This document shows positions 1 through 9,180 of a DNA stretch of 64,000 nt, piece after piece (the stretch's first letter is position 1; each line of letters starts with the position of its first letter). Where the stretch lies: the NCBI RefSeq assembly GCF_020103725.1, contig NZ_JAHXBG010000026.1, positions 62,001 through 126,000 of the forward strand, read 5' to 3'. Below the pieces are notes generated by a model. That model saw only the letters and a list, made by a program, of their open reading frames with translations, was not told the origin of the DNA and did no database searches. The translations under genes were made by a program, and so were the position numbers. The DNA is from Hyalangium gracile (GTDB lineage Bacteria > Myxococcota > Myxococcia > Myxococcales > Myxococcaceae).

Positions 1-63
1 ACCCGGGAGATCCTCATCACCGATCCGGACGGGTACCGGCTCAACTTCATCGAGCCGGCCTGA
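1..63 (+). CDS. C-terminal end of a VOC/glyoxalase-type protein (partial)
   Basis: Frame 1 is open from the window edge to a TGA at 61-63 and encodes 20 residues containing DPDGYRLNFIEP. That ending, an Asp-Pro-Asp-Gly turn followed by a beta strand with a conserved Glu, is typical of the last strand of vicinal-oxygen-chelate (glyoxalase/bleomycin-resistance) proteins, in which the Glu is often a metal ligand. The rest of the gene lies outside the window, so its substrate cannot be told. The next gene is convergent, starting its 3' end 25 bases away. Confidence 0.6.
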   Translation, partial: TREILITDPDGYRLNFIEPA

Positions 64-87
64 GGCGACTCCGGAGCAGGCCCGGAG

Positions 88-1314
88 TCAGCGCCCCTGG
101 GCGGGGTAGAGGTACTTGAGGACGTCGTCGATGCGGTCCGCCCAGGCCGTCTCGGTGTGGACGGCGCCAGGGATCTCCAGGTACCGGAGGTCCTTGCCCT
201 CCACCCAGCCCTCGGCCAGCAGCGCCTCGCGCAGCAGCCGCGTGTCGTCCACCGTCTCCTGGCTGCCCTTGGACTCCTCGGTGCCGATGTCCACCCAGAG
301 CTTCAGGGGCGGCTTCTTCTTCAGCGCCTTCACGCGGGCGACGATGTCCTTGTTGCCCCAGAACACGGACGGGGACACCACCCCCAGGCGCCGGAAGATG
401 TTCGGGTACTTGATGCCCAGGTGCAGGGTGACGAGCCCGCCCAGCGAGGAGCCCGCGAGCCCCGTGTCCTGAGCCCCCGTCTTCGTGCGGAACGTCCGAT
501 CGATCATCGGCTTGAGCTCCTCCACCAGGAAGCGCCCGTACGCGTCCGCGTTGCCGCCGCCCAGGTGGGCGAACTCGCCGGTGTCCTTCACCTGGGTGTA
601 CTCGGCGAAGCGATCCTCGGTGTTGTACACGCCGACGATGATGAGCGGCTCCACCTGCTGATCCGTCACCAACTGCTGGGCCGCCTCGTCCACCCGCCAC
701 TCCGCCCCCGTGTACGAGGTGGCGGCGTCCATGAGGTTCTGCCCGTCGTGCATGTAGAGCACGGGGTAGCGCCGCTTCGGCTTGTCCTCATAGTCGGGCG
801 GCAGCCAGACGATGATGTCGCGCTTGCGGGGCAGGAAGGTGGAGGCCACCCCGCGCAGGTAGCGGATGTTGCCGGTGAGCGTGCGCTGCGCCGGGGCGTT
901 CTTCTGATCCGCCCAGCGCGCCACCGAGACGGAGACATGCTGGGGCTCGCTGCCCACCTTCAGGCCGCGGTTGCGCAGCTCCTGCCCGGAGGCCTCCTTC
1001 TCCACCGTCTCCCACGAGCCACGCGTCACCTTGAACTCGAGCTTCGTGCGCGCGGGCAGGGAGATGCTGCCGGTGTAGTGCCCGTCCGGAGCCCGGGTCA
1101 GCTTCAAGCCCTTGCCATTCCAGTCGCCCAGCGAGGGGTGGTTGCCGGAGATCCAGATCTCCGCCTCCGCCGCCGTCTCCACGGGGACCGTCACATCGAA
1201 GGTGAGCTGGGTGTCACTGCCCTGCGCGGGCGGGGTTGGCCCCGCCGCACAGACTCCCAGCCCCACGGTGAGCCAGAGGAGGAAGACCAGGGGAGATGCA
1301 TGTCGCTGCGTCAT
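88..1314 (-). CDS. Secreted esterase with N-terminal starch-binding-like (CBM20-type) module
   Basis: This 408-residue protein has a signal peptide at residues 1-25 (hydrophobic FLLWLTVGLGVCA). Residues 35-130 look like a CBM20/CBM48-type beta-sandwich (ISGNHPSLGDWNGKGLKL). Residues 145-405 form an esterase-D/enterochelin-esterase-type alpha/beta hydrolase. The catalytic elbow is GSSLG with the nucleophile at about Ser290. The catalytic His is at about 386 in AVHTE, and an acidic cluster follows VDIGTE near 342-347. The family hydrolyses carboxyl esters such as siderophore or acyl-glycan esters; the sugar-binding module suggests a glycan-linked ester, which is inference. It is expected to act in the periplasm or outside the cell. 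No purine-rich ribosome site is obvious before the ATG. Confidence 0.85.
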   Translation of the reverse strand: MTQRHASPLVFLLWLTVGLGVCAAGPTPPAQGSDTQLTFDVTVPVETAAEAEIWISGNHPSLGDWNGKGLKLTRAPDGHYTGSISLPARTKLEFKVTRGSWETVEKEASGQELRNRGLKVGSEPQHVSVSVARWADQKNAPAQRTLTGNIRYLRGVASTFLPRKRDIIVWLPPDYEDKPKRRYPVLYMHDGQNLMDAATSYTGAEWRVDEAAQQLVTDQQVEPLIIVGVYNTEDRFAEYTQVKDTGEFAHLGGGNADAYGRFLVEELKPMIDRTFRTKTGAQDTGLAGSSLGGLVTLHLGIKYPNIFRRLGVVSPSVFWGNKDIVARVKALKKKPPLKLWVDIGTEESKGSQETVDDTRLLREALLAEGWVEGKDLRYLEIPGAVHTETAWADRIDDVLKYLYPAQGR

Positions 1315-1370
1315 GCCCGGGAGGATAGCGCAGCCCCCTCCCGATCTCCTGGCCGAAGCCCCCGCCTCTG

Positions 1371-2549
1371 TTACTTCTTGTTCGAGGCGGACTTTTCACT
1401 GCCAGTCGTGAGGTCCCTCTCGCCCAGGTTCACCGCGCCGATCCAGCGGCGGCGATCGAAGCGGTTGAGGTTCTTGTTGGCCACCACCTGGAAGCAGGTA
1501 GAGCTGCCCTGCGCGGCGATCTCCACCGACCAGCCGAGGAACACCTGCCACAGGCGGAACCACCACTCGCCATACGTCTTCACCACCTCGGCCCGGTTCT
1601 GCATCCAGTTGTCGTACCAGCGCGAGATGGTGAGCGAGTAGTGGATGCCGATGTTCTCCACGGAGTGGATCTCGAAGCCCGCCTTCTCCAGGTTCTCCAC
1701 CACGAAGCTCAGCGGCATGGAGGCGTCCGCGCCGGGGAAGATGTACTTGTTCATGAAGAGGCCCCACACCAGGTCCTCCAGGTTGAAGCCCAGCAGGCCC
1801 GCGCGCGCGCGCAGGCCGGCGATCTGGAGGAAGAAGATGCCGTCATCCTCGAGCAGCCCGTACACCTGCTCCAGGAAGGCCCCGAAGCGGCGCACGCCCA
1901 CGTGCTCGGCCATCTCCAGGCAGGAGATCTTGTTGAAGCGCTCCTTCGGAATGTCGCGGTAGTCCATCACCAGCGCGCGCGCGGAGCCGGAGACGCCCTC
2001 CTTGGCGCACTGCTCGTTGGCGAAGGCGGCGCCCTTCTCGGCCACGGTGACGCCCGTGGCGTCCACGCCGAAGTCCCGCGCGGCGTGCGCCACCAGCGTC
2101 CCCCAGCCACAGCCGATGTCCAGCAGGCGCTCGCCCTTCTTCAGCTGCATCTTCTCGCAGACGAGCCGGATCTTCTGGTCCTGGGCCTGCTCCAGCGAGT
2201 CGTCGAGCGAGCGGAAGAAGCCCGAGGTGTACACCATGCGCGGCCCGAGGAAGCCGCCGAAGAAGTCGTTGCCGCGATCATAGTGCGCGCGGCCGATGCG
2301 GATGTCCTGCTCCTGCGAGTGGATGATCACCTCGGGCAGGAAGCGCGTGAAGACGAACTTGAAGTGGTCCGCCACGAAGCTGTAGTCCACCACCGCGTCG
2401 CGCTGCTGGATGAACTCGCGGAAGTCGCCCTGGATGTCGATCCGCTCATGAATGTAGTCGTCGATGAGCGTCGTGATGGGAACCTTCTGGTTTCCATAGC
2501 GGGATTGGACTTCCGAGGACTTCGGGGCGATGCGCTGGTGAAGAGACAT
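1371..2549 (-). CDS. Cyclopropane-fatty-acyl-phospholipid synthase-like methyltransferase
   Basis: The product (392 aa) has the SAM-binding motif LDIGCGWGT at residues 143-151. It also has the family's signature stretches: HYDRGNDFF at 89-97, VYTSGFF at 106-112 and a later catalytic block around LEMAEHVG. Members of this family transfer a methylene or methyl group from S-adenosylmethionine to the double bond of unsaturated phospholipid acyl chains at the membrane. Length is close to the usual 380-420 residues. The N-terminal roughly 80 residues differ from the E. coli Cfa type, so a mycolic-acid-cyclopropane-synthase-like or other fatty-acid methyltransferase role is possible. It stands alone between the esterase and the TPR gene, all on the minus strand with gaps of 56 and 119 bases. 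Confidence 0.85.
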   Translation of the reverse strand: MSLHQRIAPKSSEVQSRYGNQKVPITTLIDDYIHERIDIQGDFREFIQQRDAVVDYSFVADHFKFVFTRFLPEVIIHSQEQDIRIGRAHYDRGNDFFGGFLGPRMVYTSGFFRSLDDSLEQAQDQKIRLVCEKMQLKKGERLLDIGCGWGTLVAHAARDFGVDATGVTVAEKGAAFANEQCAKEGVSGSARALVMDYRDIPKERFNKISCLEMAEHVGVRRFGAFLEQVYGLLEDDGIFFLQIAGLRARAGLLGFNLEDLVWGLFMNKYIFPGADASMPLSFVVENLEKAGFEIHSVENIGIHYSLTISRWYDNWMQNRAEVVKTYGEWWFRLWQVFLGWSVEIAAQGSSTCFQVVANKNLNRFDRRRWIGAVNLGERDLTTGSEKSASNKK

Positions 2550-2668
2550 TTCTGTTCGAGACCTGGGGGGGAATCCAGCCGCGGGAGTGCGGACTGGGCG
2601 CGGGATTCTGGCATCCCCTCGCTCAGGCGCTCAGTGAATTCGCAGGGAGTCGGTATCAGGCCGTGCGT

Positions 2669-4351
2669 TCACACCGACAAGACGAGCGCGCGGAACTCTC
2701 GATCCTCGGGGAGGGACGGCTTGCCGAGGTCCTTGAGCACGACGCGCCGGAACTCCTCGCCCTCGTGATGGATGGCGCGCGTGACGAGCGAGCGCGCCTC
2801 CTCGTGCTTGCCTTGGAGGAAGGCGATGTACCCCGCGCTCCAGAGGGCGGCGCCGCCCGGCAGGCGCACCAGCGCGGCGACGACCTTCGTCCGTGCCTTC
2901 TCCAGGAGCGCCAGCGCCTGCTCCCGCTCCTCCCACCAGCGCCGCTTCGCCTCGTGGATCAGCAGGAGGCCCGTGTGGGTGAGCGCCTCGTAGACGGGCA
3001 CATCCGCGCGCCACTCCTCGAGCTGGGAGGCCCGGCGCTCCGCCGCCTCGTAGGCGATCAGGGCCGCATCGAAGTGCTGGCGCCTCGCCAGGAGGTCGCC
3101 CTTCTGGATCAGCGCGTGGATCACCTCCGTCCCCACCGTCCCGCTCTTGTCTGCGCCGTACCAGCGGAGGAGCTCGTCCAGCACGGCCAGCTCCTCGTCG
3201 CGTCGGTTCAGCTTCCCCAGGAACGCGGACTTGCGAATGAGTGCCTGCGCCACGCGCTCCCGGAGCTCCGACTCGCTGGCGAGGCCGAACCGCTGGACCA
3301 GCTCGTCATGGACGGCCAGGGTCAGCCGGGGCTCCTTCGGGTCCTCGAGGAGGGCGGCCTTGTCCAGCAGGGCCAGGGCGGCCCGCAGGCGCAGCTCCCG
3401 CTCCGGCGCCTCGCCGTAGCGTTGGAGCAGGATGTCGAAGGTGGTCAGCGCCTCTTCGCGCCGGCCCACGTCCCACAGCAGCCGGGCCTTGTCCAGCAGC
3501 GCCTGGGCGGCGCGCTCCGCCTTCTCCAGCGCGGTGGCGCCCTCGGGCTCCTGGATGAAGGCGTCCAGCTCGCCCAGCTTCTCCTCGGCCTGCTCCAGCT
3601 GCTGCTGGAGCTCCGTCTTGCTCCGCAGTCCGGTGGCGGCCACCCCCCGCAGCTCCTCCTCCTGCGCGTCGCCGAAGCGCTGCACCAGCTCGCCATAGAC
3701 GGGCAGCGCCTCCGCGGGCCGCTTCTGCATCCACAGGCTGGCGGCCTTGCCCAGGAGCGCCCAGGCCAGGGGCTGGCGCAGCAGGGGATCCTCCGAGCCC
3801 GAGGCCCGGCGGATCACCTCGTCATAGAGCGGGCGCGCCTCCTCGAGCCGCTCCTGGAGCGCGAGGGTGCGGGCCTTGTAGAAGAGCGCCCCGGTCACCG
3901 GCGCCCGCAGGGCCTCCTCTTCCGAGTCGTCGTACCGCCGGCTCACCTCGTCACAGACGGCGAGGACCTCCGCGAAGCGATCCAGCTGTCCCAGGGCATC
4001 GGCCTTGTTCACGAGCGCCTTGGCCGCCAGGACGCGCAGCTCCGGCTCTCGCATGGCGCCGGGCTGCTGGGCGATCTGCTCGAGCAGGGGGAGGGCCTCC
4101 TCGAACCGGTGCAGCTCGGCCAGGGCGAAGGCCTTGCCCAGGAAGGCCCGGGTCACCTGGACGCGGATGGGCAGGGCGCTGACTCCGCCAAAGCGGCGGA
4201 TCAGCTCATCGCAGAGCGCCAGGGCCTCGTCATGTTGCCGCTGATCCAGCAGATCACGGGCCTTGTCGGCGAGCTCCCTGCTCACCGCTTCGATCCGAGC
4301 CATCCCACTCGTCATCTCGGGGCGCCGACCTTTCGAGTCATCGGCCGTCAT
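2669..4351 (-). CDS. Tetratricopeptide-repeat protein
   Basis: The 560-residue product is almost entirely alpha-helical repeats of 34-45 residues. They share patterns such as A-LLDKARLLWDLGR-EEAL--FD-L--RYG and AL-NKA-ALGQLDRFAEVLAVCDE, giving roughly nine or ten TPR-like units. There is no signal peptide or membrane segment, so it is predicted to be a cytoplasmic scaffold. The start is placed at 4351 because a strong GAGGGAGGGG ribosome site lies just upstream of that ATG; an in-frame ATG 15 codons earlier has no such site. The partner is unknown. The C-terminal 150 residues are less repeat-like, with a Trp-rich helix near EEWRADVPVYEAL and WWEEREQALALL. Confidence 0.8.
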   Translation of the reverse strand: MTADDSKGRRPEMTSGMARIEAVSRELADKARDLLDQRQHDEALALCDELIRRFGGVSALPIRVQVTRAFLGKAFALAELHRFEEALPLLEQIAQQPGAMREPELRVLAAKALVNKADALGQLDRFAEVLAVCDEVSRRYDDSEEEALRAPVTGALFYKARTLALQERLEEARPLYDEVIRRASGSEDPLLRQPLAWALLGKAASLWMQKRPAEALPVYGELVQRFGDAQEEELRGVAATGLRSKTELQQQLEQAEEKLGELDAFIQEPEGATALEKAERAAQALLDKARLLWDVGRREEALTTFDILLQRYGEAPERELRLRAALALLDKAALLEDPKEPRLTLAVHDELVQRFGLASESELRERVAQALIRKSAFLGKLNRRDEELAVLDELLRWYGADKSGTVGTEVIHALIQKGDLLARRQHFDAALIAYEAAERRASQLEEWRADVPVYEALTHTGLLLIHEAKRRWWEEREQALALLEKARTKVVAALVRLPGGAALWSAGYIAFLQGKHEEARSLVTRAIHHEGEEFRRVVLKDLGKPSLPEDREFRALVLSV

Positions 4352-4434
4352 GGAGTTCCCCCCTCCCTCTTCCTCGATCGTGATTCCTATCACCACATCC
4401 CGGTTCGTTGCCGGAATGGTGGGAGACCGGGAGC

Positions 4435-7400
4435 TCAGCGCGCGGGTGGAGCCGCCACCGGCGGCGGAGCCTCCTGGAGCTCCTGCGCCAGGGAGTCCAG
4501 ATCATGGAAGCCCTTGGAGCTCACCTCGGGGCCACGGAACAGGGCCCAGCTCTGCATTCCGCGCTGGAAGGAGTGCGTCATGTGCCAGAGCTGCATCGCG
4601 CTGTTGGCCAGGTAGAGGTAGAGCACCCGCTGGGGATTCCAGGGGTTGGGCAGGGCCACGGCCAGCCCATCATCCGAGCGGCCATACGTCTTTCCCTGCC
4701 AGCGGAAGAAGCGGCGGCCCAGCTCCACCGGCAGCTTCTTCTCCGCGGCCAGCCGCGCCACCAGGGCGTTGTCCTCGGCTCCGCCCAGGAGGACCAGATC
4801 CCGCTCCGCCAGCTCCTGATCCGTCACCTCGGCGTCGGGCTTGAGGGGAGGCAGCACCTCCATCGACATATCCGCCACCACCTCCCGGTAGCGCAGGGCC
4901 AGGGTCCGTTCGGACTCCACCTGCCGGGCCGTGCCGTGGACGAAGAGCAGCCGCTCCCACTCCTCCAGCATCTGGGGCAGCGTGTAGTGCCGCTCGCGGC
5001 GCACGGGGAGATCCGCGGACGGGTTGAACACCAGGCGCACCGGCTTGTCCGCCGTGTGGAAGGTGAAGGTGTCGCTGGCGCCCTTCACCTCCACGCGCTC
5101 GAGGACGCGGGCCTTGTCCGTCCACAGCTCCACGGCGGTGACGAAGTGGTAGGGCGAGCCCGCCTGCTCCACCTTCAGCTTCACGTCGTAGCCGTCCCTG
5201 GCCTTGGTGAAGCTGGACTGGATGCGCGGCTGGGGCAGCCCGTTGCGCTCCACCCACTGGGTGATGAAGGGCTTCAAGTCCCGCCCCGCGGACTGGGAGG
5301 CCGTCTTGATGAAGTCCGCGGTGGTGATGTTCCGGCTGGCGAAGCGCTCGTGGGCCGCCGTCATGACCTGGGAGAAGGCCTTGTTGCCCAGCAGCAGCCG
5401 GAGCTGGTGCAGCGCGAAGGTGCCCTTGATGCGCGGCACCAGGTAGGTGCCATAGCGATCATAGGAGGTGCGCGCGGCCACCGCCGCCACGTCTCCCTCG
5501 CGCGAGGTGATGGTGAGGTAGCGGGCGTTGATGTCCGCCAGCGCGTCGCGCTGCTGCTCGAAGGCCTTGTCCGCCTTGTCCGTGCCCTCCGGCAGCTCCT
5601 TCAGCAGGTTCCAGTAGGCCGCGGAGCCGCTCACCAGCCAGTTCTCCGCGTCGCTCGAGGGGAACACGGTGTTGGCCCACAGCAGCTTCTCGTCGAAGGC
5701 CACGGCCTCCTTCAGGCGCGAGAGATCGCGCTTCGGCGCCTGGACCTCGGGCTCGGGCTTCGCGGCCGCATGGGCGGCCTTCAGCTTGTCCGCGACGAAG
5801 AGCGGGCTGAAGGTGGTGTAGCCCAGGGACAGGCGGGGCAGGGCGCCGGGGAGGTCCGGGACGAAGCGGGAGCCCACCATGTTCTCGCGCAGGGTCGGCT
5901 TGCCGTAGTGCGCCAGGAACATGAGCTTCTCGGTCATCTCGCTGGTGGTGAGCTTCGCATCGCACGCATGGGGGCGGCTGATGGGGCTGGTGGCGACCAT
6001 GCGGATGGCGGCGTCCAGGGTGAAGCCGCCCTTGCCGTACTGCTCGTAGAAGCGCCAGAAGGAGATGTCCCGGTTCCAGGTGTTGAAGGCCAGGTCCACC
6101 GGGGCGTTGTTCGGGTTGGGCACGTACTCCTTGCGCACCTCCAGGTCCCGGTTGTTGTTGTTGGCCCAGATGAAGTCCTTGAGGTTGCCCGGGGTGTCCG
6201 CGGCGGCGCTCTTGTTCCCGGTGCGCCACATCCGCGACTTGTTCGTGCCGAGCAGGAAGCAGGCGCCCTCGTCCGTCTTGGCGTCCGCCAGGGTCCAGTC
6301 GTTGGTGTAGAGCCCGTTGTTCCGGTCCTTGAGGATGCGGGCCACCTCGTCGATGGAGGAGGCGTACTGGGCCGCCTTGCGGATGCGGTTGCTCTGGGGC
6401 GTGCCGTTGGCGTTGAAGGGCGTCTGGCCCACCGTCGTCTCGCCGATGACGATGCCCGCGTCGTTGATGAACCAGTCCGCGCCGCTGTGGATGCCGCCCG
6501 GGAACGTCTGCATCACGAAGCGGTGGCCGCGGGTGGGCTGCACGTCCAGCACCACGTCCCAGTGGATGCCCGTGTAGCCGTTCCACATGAAGAGCTGGCC
6601 CATGACGAAGCGGCCATCCGGGGTGGCGGACCTCGTGGCCACGAAGGAGGAGCAGTGGTCGCCCTTGCCGGCCAGCTCCGCCTCGTCCTCGGCCTTGAGG
6701 AAGACGCGGCCCGACAGCGGGGTGGCCGTCACGTTGTTGGCGGACTCCAGCTGGCTCAGGTCCACCGCCGAGTTCAGCGAGGCGATGTCCAGCAGGTCCA
6801 GCTCCCGGTCCTTGAACTTCGCGCCCGCCTTGTTGGCGCCGTCGGCGATGCCGCGCATCTCCTCGAGGAACTCGGGCTCGTACTTGCGCAGGAAGAGCGA
6901 GTCCGTCAGCAGCCGCACCTGGGCCCAGCCCTTGGCGACATCCGCCTTGTCCTTCTGGACGCCCAGCTTCTCCATGTAGCGGACGATCTCCTGGGAGACG
7001 AGCTCGCCGAACTGGTGGCCGCGCTCGTACGGCTCGCCCTCGATGTGGACGTAGATCCACCCGCCCTCGTCGTAGCGGAAGCCCTTGCCGGCCCAGCGCA
7101 CGGACTCCAGCGGGGTGTAGGCGGTGATGTCGTCCACCTCCTCCAGGCGCACGTCGTCGAACCAGGCGGTGCCGGTGGCCTTGCCGTTGCGGCCCAGGTG
7201 CACCTGGACCTGATCGGTGCTCTGGGTGGCGAAGAACAGCACCGAGACGCGGCCACCCTGCTCGGCGCTGGTGGCGGGCGCGCAGTTGGTGAAGGGGAAG
7301 CTCTTCATGGAGAGGCAGGCGCCCAGCGCGGTGGGGTAGCGCGCCACGGGGTCGGCCTGGACGCCTCGAGTGCGCACCCAGGCGCTGAGGCGGTAGAGGC

Positions 7401-7698
7401 GGCCCACCTGGAGCTTCAGGGGCTGGGACTGGACGGTGGTCTCCGCGCCGCCTGGAGGGCTCTGGATGGAGAGGCTCCGGCTGCCCTCGGCGCGCACGCC
7501 GGTGGTGGCGCTCACCTGGCCCTGCCCGGAGGAGGACCAGCCCGTGGGCTGTCCCGAGCCCCCCAGCGTCTCGAAGCTGGCATTGGCCACGGGCACGGGC
7601 GCGGCCCATGAAGGCTCCGCTTGGAGCACTCCCAGCGCGGCAAGGAGCGCGAGGAGGGGGCGCGAGGTCGTCCGAAAGGCAGTCATGGTGGGTTTCAT
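4435..7698 (-). CDS. Secreted C45/phospholipase-B-like Ntn hydrolase fused to a degenerate M1-peptidase-like region
   Basis: This 1087-residue protein has a signal peptide (about 1-32) and a CBM-like beta-sandwich at 35-190 (NASFETLGGSG... TAWFDDVRLEEV). Residues 200-640 resemble C45/phospholipase-B-like Ntn hydrolases, with a likely autocatalytic nucleophile Cys349 in GDHCSSF and a following FMWNGYTGIHWDVVLDV block. Residues 665-830 resemble the helical C-terminal part of M1 aminopeptidases (IKGTFALHQLR...ITTADF...GRDLKPFITQWVERNGLP). The zinc motif HExxH is absent, and the catalytic Tyr of YxKG is replaced by Arg756. The Ntn half would cleave an amide or acyl bond in the envelope or outside. 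The second ATG at 7686 is also a plausible start because AGGA lies before it. Confidence 0.75.
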   Translation of the reverse strand: MKPTMTAFRTTSRPLLALLAALGVLQAEPSWAAPVPVANASFETLGGSGQPTGWSSSGQGQVSATTGVRAEGSRSLSIQSPPGGAETTVQSQPLKLQVGRLYRLSAWVRTRGVQADPVARYPTALGACLSMKSFPFTNCAPATSAEQGGRVSVLFFATQSTDQVQVHLGRNGKATGTAWFDDVRLEEVDDITAYTPLESVRWAGKGFRYDEGGWIYVHIEGEPYERGHQFGELVSQEIVRYMEKLGVQKDKADVAKGWAQVRLLTDSLFLRKYEPEFLEEMRGIADGANKAGAKFKDRELDLLDIASLNSAVDLSQLESANNVTATPLSGRVFLKAEDEAELAGKGDHCSSFVATRSATPDGRFVMGQLFMWNGYTGIHWDVVLDVQPTRGHRFVMQTFPGGIHSGADWFINDAGIVIGETTVGQTPFNANGTPQSNRIRKAAQYASSIDEVARILKDRNNGLYTNDWTLADAKTDEGACFLLGTNKSRMWRTGNKSAAADTPGNLKDFIWANNNNRDLEVRKEYVPNPNNAPVDLAFNTWNRDISFWRFYEQYGKGGFTLDAAIRMVATSPISRPHACDAKLTTSEMTEKLMFLAHYGKPTLRENMVGSRFVPDLPGALPRLSLGYTTFSPLFVADKLKAAHAAAKPEPEVQAPKRDLSRLKEAVAFDEKLLWANTVFPSSDAENWLVSGSAAYWNLLKELPEGTDKADKAFEQQRDALADINARYLTITSREGDVAAVAARTSYDRYGTYLVPRIKGTFALHQLRLLLGNKAFSQVMTAAHERFASRNITTADFIKTASQSAGRDLKPFITQWVERNGLPQPRIQSSFTKARDGYDVKLKVEQAGSPYHFVTAVELWTDKARVLERVEVKGASDTFTFHTADKPVRLVFNPSADLPVRRERHYTLPQMLEEWERLLFVHGTARQVESERTLALRYREVVADMSMEVLPPLKPDAEVTDQELAERDLVLLGGAEDNALVARLAAEKKLPVELGRRFFRWQGKTYGRSDDGLAVALPNPWNPQRVLYLYLANSAMQLWHMTHSFQRGMQSWALFRGPEVSSKGFHDLDSLAQELQEAPPPVAAPPAR

Positions 7699-7751
7699 CC
7701 TGTGCGACGCACTCCCAACGGGTCAGCGGAGAGCAGTTGTACCTTGGACAC

Positions 7752-8102
7752 ATGGTCCAGGGGCAGCGGCGTTTCTTTCACTCCCAGGCGCAGTGGGGTG
7801 GGGCTCCGCATGGGCGCTCACGCCAGGTGCGACGCCAGCCGGGCGAGGTGGCGCTCGGCCCGTGGTGCCAGCCCACGTCTTCCACCCACTGCTGCCGCTG
7901 GGCGGAGGAGAGGGGCTGTCGCGCGTGCCATGCGTGCGAGGTTCCGGCCGTCGAGCTGACCTGGGTGCCTCATGGGTTGCGGCCCCTGCTGGTGCTCTTC
8001 ATGTCGGCCGCGCTGGCCCAGGGCGGCTCCGGCTACCCGCGTGAGCAGGACTCCGCCATCCCCAGCCGCAGGATGATGGCCGAGCCCCAGCCCGAGCGCT
8101 GA
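7752..8102 (+). CDS. Doubtful small ORF or remnant, Cys-rich
   Basis: An ORF of 116 codons fills most of the gap between two minus-strand genes. Its third codon positions are mostly G or C, as in real genes here, and it contains a cysteine cluster (CCRWAEERGCRACHACE) and a short hydrophobic run LLVLFMSAALA. There is no ribosome site before the ATG at 7752. The same reading frame continues upstream into the antisense of the neighbouring gene, and nothing in it is recognisable. It could be a small gene, a remnant of a lost gene or chance. The segment 7699-8108 otherwise holds only the presumed promoter of the minus-strand gene that starts at 7698. Confidence 0.25.
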   Translation: MVQGQRRFFHSQAQWGGAPHGRSRQVRRQPGEVALGPWCQPTSSTHCCRWAEERGCRACHACEVPAVELTWVPHGLRPLLVLFMSAALAQGGSGYPREQDSAIPSRRMMAEPQPER

Positions 8103-8108
8103 GCGCCC

Positions 8109-9068
8109 TCACTCCTTGGGCCAGTCGGCGCAGACGGTCTCGATGGGGCCGTTCGACCAGGTCGCGTACTCGGCGTCCCCCGCCACGGGGTAGGGGCGGC
8201 CGAAGGTCTCCGTGAAGTACTGGCCCCAGTCGGGCTGCCGGCCGTCCACGTCCTTGAAGCCGTACTCCCGGGCCAGCTGCCAGGAGCTCAAGACGCGTCC
8301 GTTCTTCCTGGCGACGTTCGGGTCGGCCGCCAGCTCCGCGACGGCCCGACCCACGAAGAACGGCGTCTCCGAGGCGATGAAGTTGGGGTCCACCTTCGTT
8401 CCGTCGCGCCAGTTCGCCTCCGTGACGCCGAAGTGCTCCAGCATGGCCTCGGAGCGGAGGAAGCCCGGCGTCACCGCGACGGTCGTGATGGCGGGGTGCC
8501 GGCGAAGCTCCCAGGCCATGGTGAACGCCAGACGGATGATCGACATCTTCACGAGATCGTAGAAGACGTTGCCGCGGTAGCCGAAGTTGTCGCCGTCGGT
8601 GATCTCGACGATGAGCCCCTGGTTGCGCTCGAGCAGCAGGGGGACCGCGTAGCGGCTCGTGAGGATGTGCGAGTAGATGCCGCGGTCCAGCATCAGGCGG
8701 CCCTTCTCGGGGGCGAGCTTCCAGAAGGGCAGGCCGAACTCCGCCAGCTCGTCTCCGCCCCAGACGTCGTTGACGAGCACGTCGAGGCGGCCCTGCTCGC
8801 GCTTCACGCGCTCGCACAGCTCGGAGACCTCGGCCTCGACGGTGTGGTCCACCCGCACCGCGATGCCGCGACCGCCCTTGGAGGTGACGAGCTCGGCCGT
8901 CTCCTCGATGGTCTCCGGCCGCTTCGGGCCGGAGGCCGGCTTCCCTCGCACGCTGCGCCCGGTGCAGTACACCGTGGCTCCCTTCTCTCCGAGCATCATG
9001 GCGATGCCGCGTCCCGCGCCCCGCGTGGCCCCCGCGACGAGGGCGATACGTCCTTCGAGTGGCTTCAT
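8109..9068 (-). CDS. SDR-family oxidoreductase (DHRS1-like)
   Basis: The 319-residue product begins with a Rossmann dinucleotide-binding motif GATRGAGRG (residues 13-21). It has the SDR catalytic pair Tyr170 and Lys174 in YDLVK. The catalytic Ser expected 13 residues before the Tyr is Thr157 (VEIT), and the usual NNAG is NDVWG at 100-104. These deviations also occur around DHRS1-like enzymes. An NAD(P)H-dependent carbonyl or alcohol redox reaction is expected in the cytoplasm; the substrate is unknown. It is divergent from the WYL-type regulator across 112 bases that hold an operator-like palindrome, so regulation by that neighbour is plausible. Confidence 0.85.
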   Translation of the reverse strand: MKPLEGRIALVAGATRGAGRGIAMMLGEKGATVYCTGRSVRGKPASGPKRPETIEETAELVTSKGGRGIAVRVDHTVEAEVSELCERVKREQGRLDVLVNDVWGGDELAEFGLPFWKLAPEKGRLMLDRGIYSHILTSRYAVPLLLERNQGLIVEITDGDNFGYRGNVFYDLVKMSIIRLAFTMAWELRRHPAITTVAVTPGFLRSEAMLEHFGVTEANWRDGTKVDPNFIASETPFFVGRAVAELAADPNVARKNGRVLSSWQLAREYGFKDVDGRQPDWGQYFTETFGRPYPVAGDAEYATWSNGPIETVCADWPKE

Positions 9069-9128
9069 GGCTTTCCTCCTGGACCGCGCACCTGCGTCGG
9101 TCGTGGAAGCACCCTAGCTGCCGATTCC

Positions 9129-9143
9129 TGACAGCCTGTGTCA
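9129..9143. promoter_or_regulatory. Operator candidate, TGACA-N5-TGTCA palindrome
   Basis: A perfect inverted repeat TGACA gcctg TGTCA sits in the middle of the 112-base divergent gap between the SDR gene and the WYL regulator. Its position and symmetry fit a site for a dimeric helix-turn-helix protein, and the adjacent regulator is the obvious candidate. Binding is inferred only from location. Confidence 0.4.
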
Positions 9144-9180
9144 TGTTTGCTCCGCTACGCTTCCGAGCAGAGGTGAAGAC

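Noticed and set aside
157-1641. Long plus-strand frames antisense to the esterase and other minus-strand genes
   Set aside because: They are the reverse-complement shadow expected in high-GC genes; the esterase frame has clear family motifs.
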